The notes beneath the pieces are model-generated. The model had not been told where the DNA came from and did no database searches. It saw nothing but the letters and a program-made list of their open reading frames with translations. This document shows, in pieces, positions 25,391 through 32,784 of a stretch of 48,825 bases of DNA (positions are counted from its first letter, which is position 1; each line of letters starts with the position of its first letter). The DNA is from Deltaproteobacteria bacterium UBA6106. GTDB taxonomy: Bacteria; Desulfobacterota; Syntrophorhabdia; Syntrophorhabdales; Syntrophorhabdaceae. Position numbers and translations under genes: made by a program. The stretch is from assembly GCA_002428485.1 (NCBI GenBank), contig DIWM01000048.1, positions 20,088 to 68,912 of the forward strand. The letters are read 5' to 3'.

Positions 25391-26151
25391 TGATTATGAA
25401 CGTAAAGATCGCGATCAAAAGACTCCGTGTCACTTTTTCGAAAAATGAGATCCTGAAGAGCGTTTCGGTCGATGTCTACAAAAATACCATCACCGGCTTT
25501 ATGGGGCCTTCCGGCAGCGGCAAGTCTTCGCTTATTTCGGTCATCAACCGGATGATCGATTTTGAAGAAAACGCCGGCATCGAAGGTGAGGTGCATATAG
25601 ACGGGCAAAACATCCTCGATGGGGATCATAATGCCGTTGAACTGAGAAGGCGCATAGGTACCGTATTTGCCGTGCCCATTCCTCTCCCCCGCTCAATATA
25701 CGAGAACATCGCCTACGGTCCGCGCCTGAAAGGTATCGGGGACCGCGATTCGCTCCACTTCATCGTGGAGGACAGCCTCAAAAAGGCATTTCTCTGGGAT
25801 GAGGTAAAAGACAGGCTGAGCATGTCTGCCCTTAAATTGTCCGGCGGGCAGCAGCAAAGGCTGTGCCTTGCAAGGACGCTCGCCCTGAAACCCGAGATCA
25901 TTCTCCTCGATGAGCCCTGCTCAGGGCTCGATCCCATCTCAACGGCAAAGATCGAAGACGCCTTGAACGAACTGAAAAAGGACATTACGATAATCCTTGT
26001 TTCCAACAATACGAAACAGATCGCCCGCATCACAGACTTCTCTGCCTTCTTCTACCTGGGAGAACTCATCGAATACGGGACAACGGAAAAGCTTTTCACA
26101 ACGCCATCGATGAAGAAAACAGAGGATTACATCCAGGGAAAATTCGGATAA
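25390..26151 (+). CDS. pstB2: PstB-like ATPase 2, lacking Q-loop Gln and H-loop His
   Basis: A 253-aa PstB paralogue. Walker A (GPSGSGKSS, 39-47), signature LSGGQQQR (150-157) and Walker B with Glu175 (ILLDEP) are intact. Two key residues are replaced. The Q-loop Gln is Ala94 (VFAVPIPLP instead of VFQxPNPFP; codon GCC at 25669-25671). The H-switch His is Asn206 (VSNN instead of VTHN; codon AAC at 26005-26007). The frame is open and the rest of the protein well kept, so decay is unlikely. It overlaps pstB3 (TAATG). I infer that it is the regulatory or degenerate-site half of a PstB2/PstB3 heterodimer that still supplies a good LSGGQ to the partner. Confidence 0.9.
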   Translation: MIMNVKIAIKRLRVTFSKNEILKSVSVDVYKNTITGFMGPSGSGKSSLISVINRMIDFEENAGIEGEVHIDGQNILDGDHNAVELRRRIGTVFAVPIPLPRSIYENIAYGPRLKGIGDRDSLHFIVEDSLKKAFLWDEVKDRLSMSALKLSGGQQQRLCLARTLALKPEIILLDEPCSGLDPISTAKIEDALNELKKDITIILVSNNTKQIARITDFSAFFYLGELIEYGTTEKLFTTPSMKKTEDYIQGKFG

Positions 26152-26903
26152 TGAATAACTTTGTACTGAAAACAAATGGTCTCAATCTTTATTACGGAAC
26201 ATTTCACGCGTTGAAGGATATCAACTTCAACGTCCATAAAAACTCGATCACAGCGCTCATCGGGCCTTCGGGGTGTGGAAAGTCCACCCTTTTGCGCTGT
26301 TTTAACCGGATGAACGATCTCATCGACGACATCCGGATATCGGGCGACATCTTTGTGAATGATCAAAAGATCGACGACGTTGACATCATAGAGCTCCGCA
26401 AGAAGGTAGGCATGGTGTTTCAAAGGCCAAACCCTTTCCCCTTCACCGTCTATGAGAACATGATCTATGGACTGAAGATACACGGCCTGGGAAACAAGAA
26501 GAAGAACAGGAATATGGTGGAAAATTGCCTGCGGGCCGTCGGTCTCTGGGAAGAACTGAAAGGGAAGTTCTCCATTCCTGCGCTCGACCTCTCCGAGGAG
26601 ATAAAGCAAAGGCTCTGTATCGCGCGCCTTTTAACTGTTGAGCCCGAGATCATCCTTCTCGATGAACCTTGTTCTGCGCTGGACCCGATCGCCACCATGA
26701 GGGTTGAAGAGCTTATGATGGAACTGAAAGAAAAGTACACGATACTGATTGTAACGCACAATATGCAGCAGGCGGCAAGGGTATCAGACTATACCGGCTT
26801 CATGCTCCTCGGCGATCTCGTGGAGTTCGGCGAAACCTCCCAGATATTTACTTCGCCCTCAGACGAGAGGACTGAAGGATATATAACAGGACGCTTCGGC
26901 TAG
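26151..26903 (+). CDS. pstB3: PstB-like ATPase 3, lacking the LSGGQ signature
   Basis: A 250-aa PstB paralogue. Walker A (GPSGCGKST, 39-47), Q-loop Gln91 (VFQRPNPFP), Walker B with Glu172 and H-loop His203 (VTHN) are canonical. The ABC signature reads LSEEIKQR (147-154) in place of LSGGQQQR; the codons for SEEIK lie at 26592-26606. This complements PstB2 exactly. In a head-to-tail heterodimer the PstB3 Walker A would face the good PstB2 signature (active site), and the PstB2 Walker A would face this degenerate one. It is the last gene of the pst operon and converges on a response-regulator gene 10 bp away. Confidence 0.9.
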   Translation: MNNFVLKTNGLNLYYGTFHALKDINFNVHKNSITALIGPSGCGKSTLLRCFNRMNDLIDDIRISGDIFVNDQKIDDVDIIELRKKVGMVFQRPNPFPFTVYENMIYGLKIHGLGNKKKNRNMVENCLRAVGLWEELKGKFSIPALDLSEEIKQRLCIARLLTVEPEIILLDEPCSALDPIATMRVEELMMELKEKYTILIVTHNMQQAARVSDYTGFMLLGDLVEFGETSQIFTSPSDERTEGYITGRFG

Positions 26904-26913
26904 CAGGGCAGTC

Positions 26914-27318
26914 TCATGTTCCGCTCCGTTCTCGTCCACGGATCAGCATTGCCTTTGTAACAACCTCCTCTAATTGCTTCATCGTGTAAGGCTTAGAAAG
27001 AACAAGCTGCAGATCAGGACCACCTTTTTCTTCGAATGAAGCACTTTCCCAACGCCCGCTTGAGTATATAATACAGGCCGCAGGGTCAATGCTGCGGAGA
27101 TGCTCTGCCGTTTCTTCCCCTCCCATACCCTTTGGTATCGTCAGATCGAGTATGACCGCATCGAACGGCTTGCCCTGCTTCATTGTGCTTTCGTACAATC
27201 TTATCGCCTCTTTTCCTTCCGGTGAGCTTACCGCTTCATGCCCCATGAACGTCAGCATATCGCTTAAAATTTCCCGTACATCGTGTTCATCGTCCATAAT
27301 CAATATTTTCTTTTTCAT
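26914..27318 (-). CDS. Single-domain response regulator
   Basis: The 134-aa protein is a receiver domain only: acidic pair Asp9/Asp10 in IMDDEHD, phosphoacceptor Asp58 in VILDLTIPKG, switch Ser in YSSG and Lys in LSKPYT. There is no output domain. It follows the hybrid kinase by about 100 bp on the same strand and is likely the third gene of the pstS3-kinase-regulator operon, perhaps acting as a phosphate shuttle or sink. Its receiver resembles those at the C-terminus of hybrid kinases of the ntrB-like PAS group. Confidence 0.85.
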   Translation of the reverse strand: MKKKILIMDDEHDVREILSDMLTFMGHEAVSSPEGKEAIRLYESTMKQGKPFDAVILDLTIPKGMGGEETAEHLRSIDPAACIIYSSGRWESASFEEKGGPDLQLVLSKPYTMKQLEEVVTKAMLIRGRERSGT

Positions 27319-27422
27319 ACTGGCGCCATCCTTTTGCGCAATGATGCAGCCCTTCGTTCTATGTAAATCACAGCGTCTTCCTTTTTCGTTCAGGCTCTTT
27401 GATCCATCATGCAGTTGTCTTC

Positions 27423-29387
27423 TTAAACAGCAACGTTCTGTGAGTTCTTCTTATCAAGCATATCTCTTATCTTACTTGAAAGCTGATCGATCGAATAGGG
27501 TTTGTAAATCACTTCTTCCTGGATCTCGCCTGCGACATGGCGGCCGTTGTCTTCGGGGTTGTACCCTGTAACAAAGAGCGTCGGGATATCCGGCCTTGCC
27601 TTTTTCATCTCTTGATATGCTTCAAACCCTCCAAGCCTCGGCATAATTACATCAAGTATAACCATATCTATTGCATTCTTTTGCCATAAAAAGATATTTA
27701 CTCCTTCAATTCCGTCAGATGCCGTTACGATCCTGTAGCCGATCGCCTGTAAAGCACCTGAGATCGTCTCCCTTAGATGCTCGTCGTCCTCAACGATCAA
27801 TATTCTTTCATTCTTGCCTTTGATTGTTTTTCCGGTTTCACGGACATCGTCAGATTTCACGTCCCCACCATCGCATGGGATATATATCCTGAATATTGTT
27901 CCTCCTCCTTCGTTGCCGAGGACTTCAATGCATCCATTGTGCTGCTTGACTATCCCGTACACTACCGACAGGCCGAGGCCCGTACCGGTCTGCTTGGTGG
28001 TAAAAAAGGGCTCAAAGATGTTGTCCTTGATGGCTGCGTCAATACCTCCTCCCGTATCGGACACGGAAAGGACCGCGAAGCTTCCCGGCTTCAGTTCTGA
28101 TCCGATAAAAGATAACGGCTTCTCAACCGAAACCATTTCTGTTTTGATAACGATCTGTCCGCCCCCAGGTATCGCCTCTTTTGCATTAACGGTCAGATTC
28201 AGAAGCACCTGCTGCATCTGTGCCTTATCAGCCCTGATCGGCATTTTATCGTCGCCATATCTTATGATCATATCGATATTCTCTCCTATCATCTTTCTTA
28301 TTATCTTTTCGAAATCCCTGACCACATTATTGAGGTCAATTGTCCGAAGCTCAAGTACCTGCTTCTTGCTAAAAGCCAGGAGCTGCTTCACAAAATCGGA
28401 CGCTCTCATTACCGTGCTCTCAATGATGTTGCATCTCTCCATCACCTTGCTCGTGGACGTCCCATTCATCTTTATCAGTTGAGCGTTACCCAGTATGATA
28501 CTGAGCATATTATTGAAGTCATGGGCTATCCCCCCAACCAGCCTTCCGACGGTCTCCAGCTTCTGCGATTGGTGAAGCTGATGTTCAAGTTCCTTCATCT
28601 GTTTCAGCTTTTCAACCATATTATGCATTGACTCAAGGAGCCTCCCGGTCTCATCGTACTGCTCAATCTTGACATTCGGAGGGATATCCCCTGCTGCAAG
28701 CCTGTCGGCCATGTCCGCTGCCTGCTTCAATGGACGTGTTATGCTCCTTGTAAAAAAATATGCCGATATGGTGGCAATGGCAACTACCGCGATGCCGAAC
28801 GCGATGAAGGTGCCTCGTATGGCCTTATAAGTGGCAAGCGCCTTCTCGTACTTTTCTGAAGTCTGCCTTTCCTCATAGGAGACAAGTTCCGATGTAATCT
28901 GATGGAGCGACAACATGTAAGGCCGCACTGCATCAACAAACATTCTTGAAATCCTTTCCTTTTCTCTCGTCTGGTCTGAGACAAGCTCTTCATAGCTTCT
29001 TTCAACCTCGTCGAGAACGATCTTCAACCGTATGATCAGATCTTGCCCTCCCTGTGTATCCTCAAGGGCAGCGAGCTTTTCCATCGTATCCCTGTATGTA
29101 GCCTTCGCCGTCAATATCTTCACATCTTCAAATGACTGCACTGCTTCATCGTTGACAAAAATCTTGGTCAGCATTGCTTCGCACTCCGTATGGACAGAAT
29201 CCTTTATGATATTTGCGTACCATATCTGCCTATTGTTCCTCTGAACAATATCGGCCATCTTGTTATTGATGTCCTTTATAGAATAGATGCTGACGATAAG
29301 AAGCACGATGATGAGCAGGACGGCAAACCCGAGTCCTGTGCTGAGCCGCGTGCCGATCGAAAACCGTTTATAAAAATTGTTCATCAT
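27423..29387 (-). CDS. Hybrid sensor histidine kinase with helical periplasmic domain
   Basis: The 654-aa protein has TM1 at about 15-37, a 155-residue helical extracytoplasmic domain of the four-helix-bundle (4HB_MCP-like) sort, TM2 at about 192-213 and HAMP at about 214-265. HisKA follows with GGIAHDFNN (phosphorylated His289). HATPase_c carries NLTVNAKEAI, DTGGGI and GTGLGLSVV. The C-terminal receiver has Asp579 in VILDVIMPRLGG. The H-box belongs to the NtrB-like HPK4 group. It starts 15 bp after pstS3, so the binding protein and the kinase are made together. I infer that PstS3 may report phosphate occupancy to the kinase, as other periplasmic binding proteins do with receptors. Confidence 0.88.
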   Translation of the reverse strand: MMNNFYKRFSIGTRLSTGLGFAVLLIIVLLIVSIYSIKDINNKMADIVQRNNRQIWYANIIKDSVHTECEAMLTKIFVNDEAVQSFEDVKILTAKATYRDTMEKLAALEDTQGGQDLIIRLKIVLDEVERSYEELVSDQTREKERISRMFVDAVRPYMLSLHQITSELVSYEERQTSEKYEKALATYKAIRGTFIAFGIAVVAIATISAYFFTRSITRPLKQAADMADRLAAGDIPPNVKIEQYDETGRLLESMHNMVEKLKQMKELEHQLHQSQKLETVGRLVGGIAHDFNNMLSIILGNAQLIKMNGTSTSKVMERCNIIESTVMRASDFVKQLLAFSKKQVLELRTIDLNNVVRDFEKIIRKMIGENIDMIIRYGDDKMPIRADKAQMQQVLLNLTVNAKEAIPGGGQIVIKTEMVSVEKPLSFIGSELKPGSFAVLSVSDTGGGIDAAIKDNIFEPFFTTKQTGTGLGLSVVYGIVKQHNGCIEVLGNEGGGTIFRIYIPCDGGDVKSDDVRETGKTIKGKNERILIVEDDEHLRETISGALQAIGYRIVTASDGIEGVNIFLWQKNAIDMVILDVIMPRLGGFEAYQEMKKARPDIPTLFVTGYNPEDNGRHVAGEIQEEVIYKPYSIDQLSSKIRDMLDKKNSQNVAV

Positions 29388-29402
29388 TATTTCGAGATGA
29401 TC

Positions 29403-30461
29403 TTACTGATCTATTTCAGCCTGCAGGAACTTGTTTCCCTTATATGTCATAGATCTGAGAGTCTTTTCAGCATTCTTCACCACTGCCTTTGGCAAGGGGG
29501 CATAATGGAGAAGTGATGCATATCTTTGTCCGTCATGGGTCATCCACCATAACAGCTTCACCAGGCTCTCAGCCTTTCCCATGCTCCTTCCGCTGTAATG
29601 CTGCTCCTGGTAAACAATGAGCCATGTAAAACCGCTGATGGGGTAGCCGCCCCGCGCCTTTGTGTCGGTAAGGGAGCTTTCGCTGCTTTCAAGGGGTATG
29701 TTCGCGGCAAGACTGACCGATCTCATGGACGGTTCGATAAATTCCCCTGAGCCGTTGCGGAGCGCTGCAAATGTCATGTTGTTCCCTATTGCATATATCA
29801 GCTCAACATACCCTATGGACCCGTGAATCTGTCTGACAAGACCTGCAACGCCCGGATTGCTCCGTGCACCTCTGCCCGCGGGCCAGGGGATCATTTTCCC
29901 GACACCCACGCTGCTTCTCCACTCCTGGGATGTCTTGCCAAGATACTCGCTGAATATATACGTAGTTCCGCTGCTGTCGGACCTGTGGACCACTGCTATG
30001 GGAATATCCGGGAGATTGATCCCTTGATTAATAAGGGCGATCCTTTGATCATTCCACCGTATGATCCTGCCGAGGAAAATGTCCGATAGCACTTCAGGCG
30101 TAAAGCGCAGCTTTGGGTTTCCCGACAAGTTATAGATAATTGCCACTGCGCCGATGCATGTCGGTATATACACGACCGGCTGTCCGGCCTCAATGAGCTC
30201 TTCATTTGTCAGAATGACATCGGTCCCCGCGAAGTCGACGTCTTTCCTGATGATCTTCCTTATACCCTCGCCCGAACCAGTGCCCGTATAATATATCTTT
30301 ACTCCGTATTGCCTTTGATAAATCTGGAACATCTTATCATAAAGAGGCTGCGGAAATGTCGCGCCGGTGCCCAACAGCTCCTTTGTCTGGGCGTTCCCTG
30401 CGCAGTGGAATACAAATAACATTATGAGACAGGCGCTGATATGAACAAAGAATCTTCTCAT
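29403..30461 (-). CDS. pstS3: Third phosphate-binding PstS-like protein
   Basis: A 352-aa close paralogue of PstS1. The signal peptide spans about residues 1-24 (ending near GNAQT). It has GTGATFPQPLYDKMF, DFAGTDVIL, HRSDSSGTTYIFSEYL (one change from PstS1: Ser for Gly before SGTT) and YPISGFTWLI. It is not followed by permease or ATPase genes but by a hybrid kinase 15 bp downstream. A minus-strand Pho box lies about 66 bp upstream. It may serve the PstC1A1 channel in trans, act as a scavenger, or serve as the sensor subunit of the kinase. Confidence 0.92.
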   Translation of the reverse strand: MRRFFVHISACLIMLFVFHCAGNAQTKELLGTGATFPQPLYDKMFQIYQRQYGVKIYYTGTGSGEGIRKIIRKDVDFAGTDVILTNEELIEAGQPVVYIPTCIGAVAIIYNLSGNPKLRFTPEVLSDIFLGRIIRWNDQRIALINQGINLPDIPIAVVHRSDSSGTTYIFSEYLGKTSQEWRSSVGVGKMIPWPAGRGARSNPGVAGLVRQIHGSIGYVELIYAIGNNMTFAALRNGSGEFIEPSMRSVSLAANIPLESSESSLTDTKARGGYPISGFTWLIVYQEQHYSGRSMGKAESLVKLLWWMTHDGQRYASLLHYAPLPKAVVKNAEKTLRSMTYKGNKFLQAEIDQ

Positions 30462-30511
30462 AGAGGATACCGCTATATAGCTATCGGGGCGCGGTTGCTT
30501 TTAATGTCTTC

Positions 30512-30566
30512 AGAATACGGAATATACGTTAATTTTTACGTACTCGTAGCATTAATTTTCTGTTAA
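30512..30566 (-). promoter_or_regulatory. Putative Pho box of the pstS3 operon
   Basis: On the minus strand: TTAACA (30566-30561), TTAATG (30555-30550), a poor AGTACG (30544-30539), then TTAACG (30532-30527, one base off the 11-bp step). TATTCT at 30517-30512 lies nine bases further, the same gap as at pstS1. The pstS3 start codon is at 30461. Confidence 0.6.
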
Positions 30567-30602
30567 TTTTCAGCCATTATTGAAGCGCGCAGGCATTGTT
30601 CA

Positions 30603-30672
30603 TTCATATAGATTTAATCCGTTCTTTGCATTTTCTTAATCATCAATTAACACATCGATGTTTTTTTATATA
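30603..30672 (+). promoter_or_regulatory. Putative Pho box of the OlsF-like acyltransferase gene
   Basis: Five hexamers at an exact 11-bp step: TTCATA (30603), TTAATC (30614), TTTGCA (30625), TTAATC (30636) and TTAACA (30647). An A/T-rich -10 region (TTTATATAA, about 30664-30673) follows. The box is divergent from that of pstS3, and both fit in a 237-bp gap. Confidence 0.7.
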
Positions 30673-30698
30673 AGAACGGTCATAAAAAACTACGTTCC

Positions 30699-32552
30699 AT
30701 GGAGGTGACCCTGGAAAATATATCTGAACAAAACTTTTCTGTCGACCACCAACGCGCCCCTTTTGACACCCTTAAGCGTTCGGCAATTTTTTCTCTGTTC
30801 GGTAAAACCATCGAGAAGGTCCTTCGCATTGATGAACTGAGAAGCATATATTCAAAGACAGCCTCGGGGTCACGCGGACTTTCGTTTATCGACCAGGCAT
30901 TAAAGGAGCTCAATGTCTCCTATGAGATCCGTCATGGTGACCACATGGCCATTCCGCAAAAGGGGCCTGTTGTTGTTGTAGCCAACCATCCCTTCGGCGC
31001 TATCGAAGGACTCATACTCGCCTCTATCCTGCTCAACATCCGTCCTGATGCAAAGATCATGGCAAATTATATCCTTGGATGCATACCAGAACTGAGGGAT
31101 GTCCTGATCCTTGTGGACCCTTTCGGCAGAAAAGGCTCCTGGAGGGCGAATGTAAAGCCTTTGAAGGAATCCATCCGCTGGGTTCTCAATGGCGGCGTTC
31201 TCGGCATTTTTCCTGCCGGTTCGGTATCGCATGTCCACCTGTATAAAAAGGAGATCTGCGACCCTGCGTGGCACCACGCAATCGCAAAGATAGTAAGGAG
31301 TACAGGCGCCCAGGTTATACCTGTTTTCTTTGACGGGACAAACAGCGCATTTTTCCATATTGCCGGCGTGATCAATTCAAGGCTGCGTACCGCCCTCCTT
31401 CCCAACGAACTTCTCAATAAAAAAAACAAGATAATACAGGTGCGTGTTGGTTCGGCAATCACCTTTGACGCGTTGGAGAACATCGCCAAAGATAACGATC
31501 TTACTGCCTACCTGCGTTTCCGCACATATGCCTTAAAACACGCTTGTACAAATACCAGAACACACAGGGAGGGCCGTTGTATGGGAATAAATGAGGCGGT
31601 TCATTGTGTGCCTATCGTGGAACCTGCAAAGAAGCATATCCTGGATACAGAGGTCAGGAATATACCTGAGGGTCAGATACTCATCGAGAGCGGCCATAGC
31701 GTCGTTGTCTATGCCAAAGCGCATCAGATATCCAACGTGCTCTACGAAATAGGAAGATTGCGGGAAGTAACCTTCCGCCAGGCCGGCGAGGGTACAGGCA
31801 AACGGATAGACCTCGACCGTTTTGACCTTTATTACACCCATCTCTTTGTCTGGAACAAGGAAAGAAAGGAGGTCGTAGGGGCTTACCGTCTCGGGCAGGT
31901 CGATGCAATACTCGAACGTTACGGAAAAAACGGCCTCTATTCATCTTCCCTCTTTGATTATCAGGACGATTTCTTGCATCACATCAAAAACGGCCTTGAA
32001 CTGGGGAGGTCTTTTATCCGTGCTGAATATCAAAGACAGTACGCATCTCTCCTTTTGCTTTGGAAAGGAATAGGACATTTTATCGCCCAAAATCCCAGGC
32101 ATAAGATCATTTTCGGGCCCGTAACGATCAGCAACAACTACAGCCTTCTTTCGAAGCGCCTAATGGTTGCCTTTCTTAAGCTCAATAATTTCGAGAACGA
32201 GCTTGCGCGTTCCGTGAGGCCGAAAACTCCACCAGGCAAAAGCGGTCTCAATGAGAAGGAAATACAAGAAGCCGCAAGGCTTATCGGGTATATGGAACAT
32301 CTGTCACCGATCATATCGGATATTGAAGCCGACAAAAAAGAAGTACCTGTGCTGTTGAAGCATTATATTAAGCTCGGCGGCAAGCTCCTTGGATTTAATA
32401 TCGACAGGTCTTTCTCTAACAGTCTCGACGGGCTTATCCTTGCCGATCTTACAAAATGCGATAATAAGATCTTAAAAAAATATATGGGACAAATGGGTTT
32501 TCAGGCCTTCCATTCCATTCATAATGTCATCCCTGTTGGAACTGCTGCGTAA
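30699..32552 (+). CDS. OlsF-like bifunctional acyltransferase (PlsC + OlsB-type GNAT)
   Basis: This 617-aa fusion has an N-terminal PlsC-type glycerol/lyso-lipid acyltransferase (about 70-285; VVVVANHPFGAIEG as the His-acid box with Glu where OlsA-like proteins have Asp, and GIFPAGSVS). The C-terminal part (about 310-520) is an OlsB/hemolysin-type N-acyltransferase (VVGAYRLGQ, GLELGRSFIRAEYQR, LLLWKGIGHF, FGPVTISNNY). The order matches OlsF, which makes phosphorus-free ornithine or other aminolipids. The ATG at 30699 lacks an SD of its own, while GGAGGTGA (30701-30708) lies five bases before an in-frame CTG at 30711. CTG may be the real start; the ATG is given as the conventional choice. Pho-box control fits replacement of phospholipids under phosphate limitation. 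The head group is not known. Confidence 0.8.
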   Translation: MEVTLENISEQNFSVDHQRAPFDTLKRSAIFSLFGKTIEKVLRIDELRSIYSKTASGSRGLSFIDQALKELNVSYEIRHGDHMAIPQKGPVVVVANHPFGAIEGLILASILLNIRPDAKIMANYILGCIPELRDVLILVDPFGRKGSWRANVKPLKESIRWVLNGGVLGIFPAGSVSHVHLYKKEICDPAWHHAIAKIVRSTGAQVIPVFFDGTNSAFFHIAGVINSRLRTALLPNELLNKKNKIIQVRVGSAITFDALENIAKDNDLTAYLRFRTYALKHACTNTRTHREGRCMGINEAVHCVPIVEPAKKHILDTEVRNIPEGQILIESGHSVVVYAKAHQISNVLYEIGRLREVTFRQAGEGTGKRIDLDRFDLYYTHLFVWNKERKEVVGAYRLGQVDAILERYGKNGLYSSSLFDYQDDFLHHIKNGLELGRSFIRAEYQRQYASLLLLWKGIGHFIAQNPRHKIIFGPVTISNNYSLLSKRLMVAFLKLNNFENELARSVRPKTPPGKSGLNEKEIQEAARLIGYMEHLSPIISDIEADKKEVPVLLKHYIKLGGKLLGFNIDRSFSNSLDGLILADLTKCDNKILKKYMGQMGFQAFHSIHNVIPVGTAA

Positions 32553-32710
32553 GTTCCGTCTTGCATCTTCTGCAATGATAACAATCAATGCCGGATTCTT
32601 CCACACAAACACACTCATTAGAAAAAGGCAGTGAATATTTGATAAAAAGTGAAAGGTGAAATGTGATGGGTTTTTCAATATACTATATACGATATACTGG
32701 TTTTAAAAAA

Positions 32711-32772
32711 CCAGGATCCAAGGAAAAAAAGGGGGGTGGGGGGGTTGGTTGATAAAAACCCTTGAATCCTGG
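32711..32772. terminator. Hairpin with G-tract loop between convergent genes
   Basis: CCAGGATCCAAGG (32711-32723) pairs with CCTTGAATCCTGG (32760-32772) with one mismatch over 13 bp. The 36-nt loop holds A7, G6, T, G7 and TTGG. T and A runs lie on both flanks. It sits between the convergent acyltransferase and CoA-transferase genes and is a likely bidirectional transcript end. The rest of the 232-bp gap shows only a short copy of the TGAAAGGTGAAA-type repeat (about 32649-32663). Confidence 0.55.
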
Positions 32773-32784
32773 CAAGAATGTCAT

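Noticed and set aside
26151..26903. PstB3 as a decaying pseudogene because of the lost signature
   Set aside because: The frame is intact, all other motifs are canonical, and the loss is matched by complementary losses in the adjacent PstB2.
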